Part shown: positions 61,601 through 64,000 of the stretch, piece after piece
How the letters are laid out: every line of letters begins with the position of its first letter
Numbering within the stretch: position 1 is the first letter of the stretch
NCBI GenBank assembly: GCA_021405325.1
Contig: QWII01000060.1
Span: 1 to 64,000, forward strand
DNA from: Caldilinea sp. CFX5
Lineage (GTDB): Bacteria > Chloroflexota > Anaerolineae > Caldilineales > Caldilineaceae
DNA: 64,000 bases
Reading direction: 5' to 3'
The notes under the pieces: generated by a model
Told to the model about the DNA's origin: nothing
The model's input: the letters and a program-made list of their open reading frames with translations, nothing else
The model's database searches: none
Made by a program: the position numbers and the translations under genes

Positions 61601-64000
61601 TTAAGGTTGCCGCAATGGCCGGGGCCAGCGCGGCCGGGTTGGTGAGCGCGGCCAACGGCACAAACCAGACGCCATCGGCATAGGCCGCCACCTGTTGACG
61701 ACCCGCCTCCACCGCCAGCCGTGTCTTGCCCATGCCCCCCGGCCCGATCAACGTGAGCAAGCGCACCCCCTGCTGGAGCTGACTGCGAATTTCGGCCATG
61801 GAGCGTGTCCGCCCGATGAAGGGCGTCAAGGTTGCCGGCAGGTTGTGACTGGGTGAAGGGGTGACAAGGTGACTGGGTGACAGGGTGACTAGCTGGTTCG
61901 GTGATTCGGTGACTGGGTGATTCGGTGATTCGGTGACTGAGCTTGTCGAAGTCACCTTGTCCCGCTGCGCCTGCATCTCGGTATAGGCTACCACTAGCTC
62001 GCGATGGAGGGGGACGGCGGTTAAGAAGCGCTGGCGGCTCTCATCGTCGAGCGCGGCGGCGTCCTGGTGGAGCAGGTCGTAGCCTTGTTGCAGGATGGTG
62101 GCGGCGCGGGAATCGCCATTGGCAGCGAGTACCCGGTAGCTAGTTAGGTAGATGAAAAAGGGATCATTGTAACCGGCGTGGGGTTCTGCTGCCAGGGCCG
62201 GCAACAACGCTTCAATCTGGGCTAGAGCGCCAACCGTGTCGCCTTGCGCCAGGGCGATCTGCGCCAGACCGGCTTGGGGTTCGGCAGCCACGGCCTGCGC
62301 CCCGTGGGCCCCCGCAAACTGTTGGAAGGCGGCGAGCGCCTCTTGAAAAGCTGCGGTTGCGGCTTCCCATTGCCCCGCCGCCGCCCGCGTATGGCCCAGA
62401 ATGAGCGCCGTATCGACCAGCCGGAAGAGAATATCGCCGCCCTGCTGATTGATCCGGTTGGCCGCTTCTGCCGCCGCCAGCGCTTCGTCTTTGTCGCCGG
62501 CATAGTGCGCCTTGATCGCCGCCGCCAGATAGCCATAAAGCTGACACTCTTTGGCCAGTTTGACCTGCGCCAAAAGCTGTGTCAATCGAGCCAGGCCAGA
62601 TGCCGCCGCTCTCTGGTCGCCGAGCTGGCAATGGAGGCGGCTCAGGGCCGCTAACAAGAGCGCTTCATCGTAATGCAAGGCTAACTCGGTAGCAGTGCTG
62701 AGGCTCTGTTCCAGGAGGGTGCGCGCCGTTGTATAATCGCCGCGCAAACGGACGACCCGCGCCAGCCCCTCTTGCGCCGACATTTCCGACTGACGGTAGC
62801 CCAGGCTCCGCCCCAGCGCCAACTCTGCTCGGTAGTCCGCCTCTGCTGCGGCAAAGTCGTAAAGAAAAAAGTTGATTTCCCCCAGGCACGACAAACTGGA
62901 GAGTTCGCCGCGCTGCTTGCCCAACGTTTGGCAGATGTGTAACGCCTCTATGATATGGGCGCGGCAACCGGCATAATCGCCAAAGTGGAGCGCACTGCCG
63001 CGCAACATCTCGTGCGTCATCCAGTGGAGTTCGTGTAACAACTCGTTCGTCGGCTGTTGGGTCAGATAGTGCCGGATGAGTTGAAGGGCTTGTTCCCAAA
63101 GCGCCTGCGCTTCGCGTTTTTGGTCACCAGCGTCTTGCAGCACACGGCCCAGGACATAGGTCCCCAAGATTTCGCCCTCAAAGCCGCCGCTGGCCGCGCC
63201 CAACTGCATGGCCTCGCGCGCTTGCGCGGCCATCTCTTCGTCACGCCCTTGGGCAAAGAGATGATTGGCGTGGAGAGCCAGCAACTTGGCGAGCAACCGT
63301 TCGCCCAGCAAGCGCAACGCCGCATCATCGGTTCGCTGCGTCAAATAGGTGCGCACGCCGGTCAGCGCCGCCGCTAAACTTTGCCGCACTTCCCCGCCAA
63401 CTCCTTGCAACAGGCAAAATTGCCACCAGGCATAGAGCGCCTGATCGAGTTCGGCCAGCCCGCCCTGGGTCGCGGCCCAGTGCCAGGCCAGCCGGACATT
63501 ATCCACTTCACCTTGAATTTCGGCGCCGGCTTCCTTGGGTTCACCCCGTCCCAGGCGGAAACCGCGCGCCGCCAGATAGGCCAGGTAATAGCGCCCATGC
63601 CGTTCGGCGACCGCCGCGCACTCGCCGGACTCGGTTAATGCCTCATCCGCAAATTGGCGCAGCAATTCGTGCATGACATAGCGCCCTTCGCCAGTCGCCG
63701 CCGCTTGCCACTGCAAAAGCGATTTGTTGACCAACTGGGTCAACAGCACTGGCGTCGCGCCGACGACGGCTTGGGCCGCAGTGTAATCAAAGCCACCGCG
63801 AAAGATCGCGCATTGGCGCAAGACGCGCTGTTCAGCGGCGCTTAACAATTGCCACGACCAGGCAAAGACGGCGCGCATACTGCGTTGCCGGGCCGGGAGA
63901 TCGCGCCATTCGACCGCCAAAATTTCCGCGCTTTGCTCCAGCGCATCGGCAATCGCCCGTAGCGGCGCACTACCGGCATTGGCGGCGGCCAGCTCCAAGC
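55698..64000 (-). CDS. giant STAND/TPR/WD40 protein (5' part outside window)
   Basis: The open frame spans at least 2,767 codons and has no start within the window. Visible order: C-terminal part of STAND ATPase module A plus TPR-like helices (to about 680); repeat linker (681-727); complete module B of the LuxR/AfsR-like type with Walker A IGPGGMGKTRL (about 748) and Walker B LLLILDNFEQL, then TPR-like helices almost duplicating those of A; repeat linker (1620-1656); NB-ARC module C, P-loop GMGGMGKTT (about 1697); a pentapeptide-like helical region; then 13 WD40 repeats from about 2146 and a tail ending KAALRALGAVEE. It is likely a sensor or immune-type NTPase. The N-terminal effector lies outside the window. 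Confidence 0.85.
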   Translation of the reverse strand, partial: LELAAANAGSAPLRAIADALEQSAEILAVEWRDLPARQRSMRAVFAWSWQLLSAAEQRVLRQCAIFRGGFDYTAAQAVVGATPVLLTQLVNKSLLQWQAAATGEGRYVMHELLRQFADEALTESGECAAVAERHGRYYLAYLAARGFRLGRGEPKEAGAEIQGEVDNVRLAWHWAATQGGLAELDQALYAWWQFCLLQGVGGEVRQSLAAALTGVRTYLTQRTDDAALRLLGERLLAKLLALHANHLFAQGRDEEMAAQAREAMQLGAASGGFEGEILGTYVLGRVLQDAGDQKREAQALWEQALQLIRHYLTQQPTNELLHELHWMTHEMLRGSALHFGDYAGCRAHIIEALHICQTLGKQRGELSSLSCLGEINFFLYDFAAAEADYRAELALGRSLGYRQSEMSAQEGLARVVRLRGDYTTARTLLEQSLSTATELALHYDEALLLAALSRLHCQLGDQRAAASGLARLTQLLAQVKLAKECQLYGYLAAAIKAHYAGDKDEALAAAEAANRINQQGGDILFRLVDTALILGHTRAAAGQWEAATAAFQEALAAFQQFAGAHGAQAVAAEPQAGLAQIALAQGDTVGALAQIEALLPALAAEPHAGYNDPFFIYLTSYRVLAANGDSRAATILQQGYDLLHQDAAALDDESRQRFLTAVPLHRELVVAYTEMQAQRDKVTSTSSVTESPNHPVTESPNQLVTLSPSHLVTPSPSHNLPATLTPFIGRTRSMAEIRSQLQQGVRLLTLIGPGGMGKTRLAVEAGRQQVAAYADGVWFVPLAALTNPAALAPAIAATLNLSISGGDLGAALAQLLQPKRLLLILDNFEQLLTESSEGAELVAALLQAAPGVQILVTSRERLQLRSEQLYQVPPLSVDRNATLDEATTASAARLFVQSAQLVQADFQLTNANLAVVLRLCDLVQGMPLGLELAAAQVGTLSLAAIADAIAQSAEFLTTAWVDMPARQRSMRAVFAWSWRLLTPAEQRALRQISIFRGGFDPAAAQAVTGAPLPLLTRLLHKSLLQRHEVQERSAGHPLGEGGRDAVRYLMHELLRQFAAEELSNAGEDAQIAAQHGQYYLAYLAARGRRLGRGEPKEASAEIQVELDNVRLAWQWAITHGRLAELEGALYAWWQFCQFQGLEAEGRQSFAAAIAGVRTQQAPVRLAEDGATALLGQRLLARLLAIHANFLYVQGRNEEMAAQAREAINLGRGSGDVAAETFGVFVLGRSAQEVGQLQEADALWRQTIDLVQRYQPAQPENEFLHDAHWMALNALRGNAISFGDYAGSRAYLMQALQVCQTLGKRQGELLSLSRLAQTNFLLYDFAAAEAGWRAALDLARTLGYRRVEMLAQEGLGGVSRLRGDYATARRLLEQAMTIATELAAPYEEAAIAATLIRLHTQLGDQAAAAQRHEQLSQLLARVKLIKECQLYYHLAAALKAHAAGAGHEALHYAEQANQLIESGDILFRVADTALILGHTRAAVGQWVAATAAFQQALAAFQQFAGAGNPLGGAQTLAAEPQAGLAQIALAQGDLAVAQSQVEAILPILAEQPHAGYNNPFFIYWTCYRVLAANADSRAATILQQGHDLLQQDAARLDEESRQRFLTAVPLHRDLVAAYTAMQAQEDKTTRRQEDKKREERTLGGQAAGLPVFPSALYDWAEMPMVDFFVERTAEVAQLTAWLTPTTDGRVPAQLISILGMGGMGKTTLAAAVTKAVAPNFQVVIWRSLLNAPPLSELLCNWLQVLSRQTLTTPPDSLDEQLRLLLTYLQQERCLLVLDNVESIFAVDLPSSQPQSRAGVSRPGYEDYDQLFQRLASSDHQSCLLLTSREQPYALLRSGRQAQSTGGRIRVLPLNGLDQAAGHALLASNGLHTTAAEAAQLVENYSGNPLALQIVAATIADFFGGDVAAFQQEEGQIFDGMRLILDQQFARLSPLEQEILVWLAIEREAITVPVLRSNFVQPVATAPLLEALQALQNRSLLEKRDSGFTLQNVIIEYATEYLVARVCREIEGELRNAFDENPVIRNAELVNSFLNRFALLKAQTKAYVRQSQQRLIVQPVAQQLLRKLGQPSLLARCQELLDLLRKLAPHTPGYAAGNLLNLLLALGLDLTSYDFSNLCVWQPYLREKTLSHFNFTNADLRSAAFTDTFDIVRALAYSPDGRFLAAGTSDGEIRLWRASDGQLLANVKGHGDIVGWLCFLDDGKTLISYSHDLPLAVWQVGPDVNDAAAGEAGAALPLRLLYHNNELSNLLNLVALQPQGELLALAKDSGWLSLWHLGARRRLSELTLSVGQIHTLRFSPDGKTLAIGASDRRIHLWDIDASTGSLALRQSLAETPAIARDLSFRADGRTLASGHADGAIYLWALDAVGRCVTGQPVHLLSGHRAEVWRVVFSPDGQLLASSSDDHSVRLWAMGPAALSGQPLARFDDHRGWVRALAFSPDGHALASAGADRTIRVWDLRSTQLLYTLYGYVKAVKSIAFSPDSRLLVSGSDDQRVRLWDVGGGRCLQTWTGHTSFIWRVAVSPDGRLVASASDDHHIYLRDASNGQGQDCRVRMWDVASGALIRTWDAATQVVWAVAFSPNGEYLAFGGEPNRVRLWHLPSQQFHPALENETVVLRALAFSPDSTRLAAVGHDTILYVWQVGEVAPPLLLPGHQHRIQSVAFSPDGQRLATASFDHTVRLWDLQNQSQIRTLLGHSNHVLAVAFSADGALVASASEDETIRFWDSQTGEPLSVLPMPGPYAGMNITGVTGISEAQKAALRALGAVEE
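59080..59140. repeat. GTCTTCTT-type short tandem repeat forming linker 2
   Basis: Repeated words TTCTTGTCTTCCTGTCTTCTTG encode, on the minus strand, the charged linker KTTRRQEDKKREERT between the module B helices and NB-ARC module C. The block is in frame, so the number of units changes only linker length when it is a multiple of three. Confidence 0.75.
61848..61957. repeat. GTGATTCG / GTGACTGG heptad-like tandem repeat forming linker 1
   Basis: About fourteen degenerate 7-8 bp units (GTGACTGG, GTGATTCG, GTGACAAG) are translated as an SP/NxxVTxSP linker between module A helices and ATPase module B. The block ends in GAGCTTGTCGAAGTCAC, a word that also ends the tandem array at 32247. Confidence 0.8.

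Noticed and set aside
61848..61957. Repeat region as an intergenic gap splitting the giant gene
   Set aside because: The frame stays open through it without stop codons, and the flanking modules are in the same frame. An assembly artefact remains possible and is noted under findings.
63998..64000. TTG near the window edge as start of the giant gene
   Set aside because: The first residues (ELAAANAGSAPL) lie in the middle of an ATPase module, as the second copy shows, so the gene continues beyond the window.

Overview
The window looks like a chromosomal segment of a GC-rich bacterium, most likely a filamentous-type Chloroflexota (Anaerolineae/Caldilineae). This assignment is inferred from gene style, not from a marker gene: a giant STAND/WD40 protein, GT-C mannosyltransferase-like membrane proteins, creatininase- and UROD-family enzymes, and many short repeats. 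No phage, integrase or transposase is visible. Apart from one tRNA-Glu(CUC), everything is protein-coding or repeat.

Layout. (1) 0.4-5.3 kb, minus strand: L-rhamnonate dehydratase-like enzyme, PLP decarboxylase, MFS carrier and amidohydrolase. (2) 5.7-19.1 kb: mixed metabolism, including a PhyH dioxygenase, flavin reductase, rhamnulokinase, an MDR oxidoreductase, an M20 peptidase, a B12-type radical SAM protein, ssb, tRNA-Glu, a second enolase-superfamily enzyme and uronate isomerase. The sugar-acid enzymes (rhaB, rhamnonate dehydratase, uxaC, MR/MLE enzyme) suggest use of plant or polysaccharide sugars. (3) 19.2-25.2 kb: leucyl aminopeptidase, an aminotransferase, a UROD-like protein and a nucleoside phosphorylase. 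(4) 25.2-30.0 kb, minus strand: a tightly overlapping operon (DoxX-like, DUF2064 transferase, GT2, SPASM radical SAM, GT-C) probably making a glycoconjugate. (5) 30.4-33.1 kb, minus strand: a radical SAM protein, a small Lrp/AsnC-type domain protein, an ArsM-like methyltransferase and a Nudix hydrolase. The Lrp-like and ArsM-like frames are each interrupted by one in-frame UGA. In both, homologous-looking sequence continues after it, and a 7-bp hairpin with a G-starting 3-nt loop lies 21-24 nt downstream, as expected of a bacterial SECIS element. (6) 33.3-39.5 kb: two small helical proteins, an acetoacetate decarboxylase-like protein, GNAT, creatininase, a decayed metallo-beta-lactamase-fold protein, two tandem 50-residue Cys-containing peptides that look like RiPP precursors, and gpmI. 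(7) 39.7-48.9 kb: HxlR regulator/DUF899 pair, a set of small enzymes, a UvrA-like resistance ATPase, DoxX, MFS and GrpB. (8) 48.9-54.7 kb: three ABC exporters behind a promoter, a 26-codon leader peptide and three successive terminator hairpins, an arrangement typical of antibiotic-sensing attenuation. (9) 54.8 kb to the end: a CBM9-like protein and a giant minus-strand gene (at least 2,767 codons, open at the window edge) joining three STAND ATPase modules, TPR-like helices and 13 WD40 repeats.

A second theme is repeats. The window holds over twenty long inverted repeats with 12-30 bp stems, many perfect. Several fall into families with shared sequence, some are nested inside one another, and some have entered reading frames (a perfect 30-bp palindrome inside the B12-type radical SAM gene; short tandem repeats forming the linkers of the giant STAND protein). 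Base composition, protein families and motifs were read by eye; no database search was possible.
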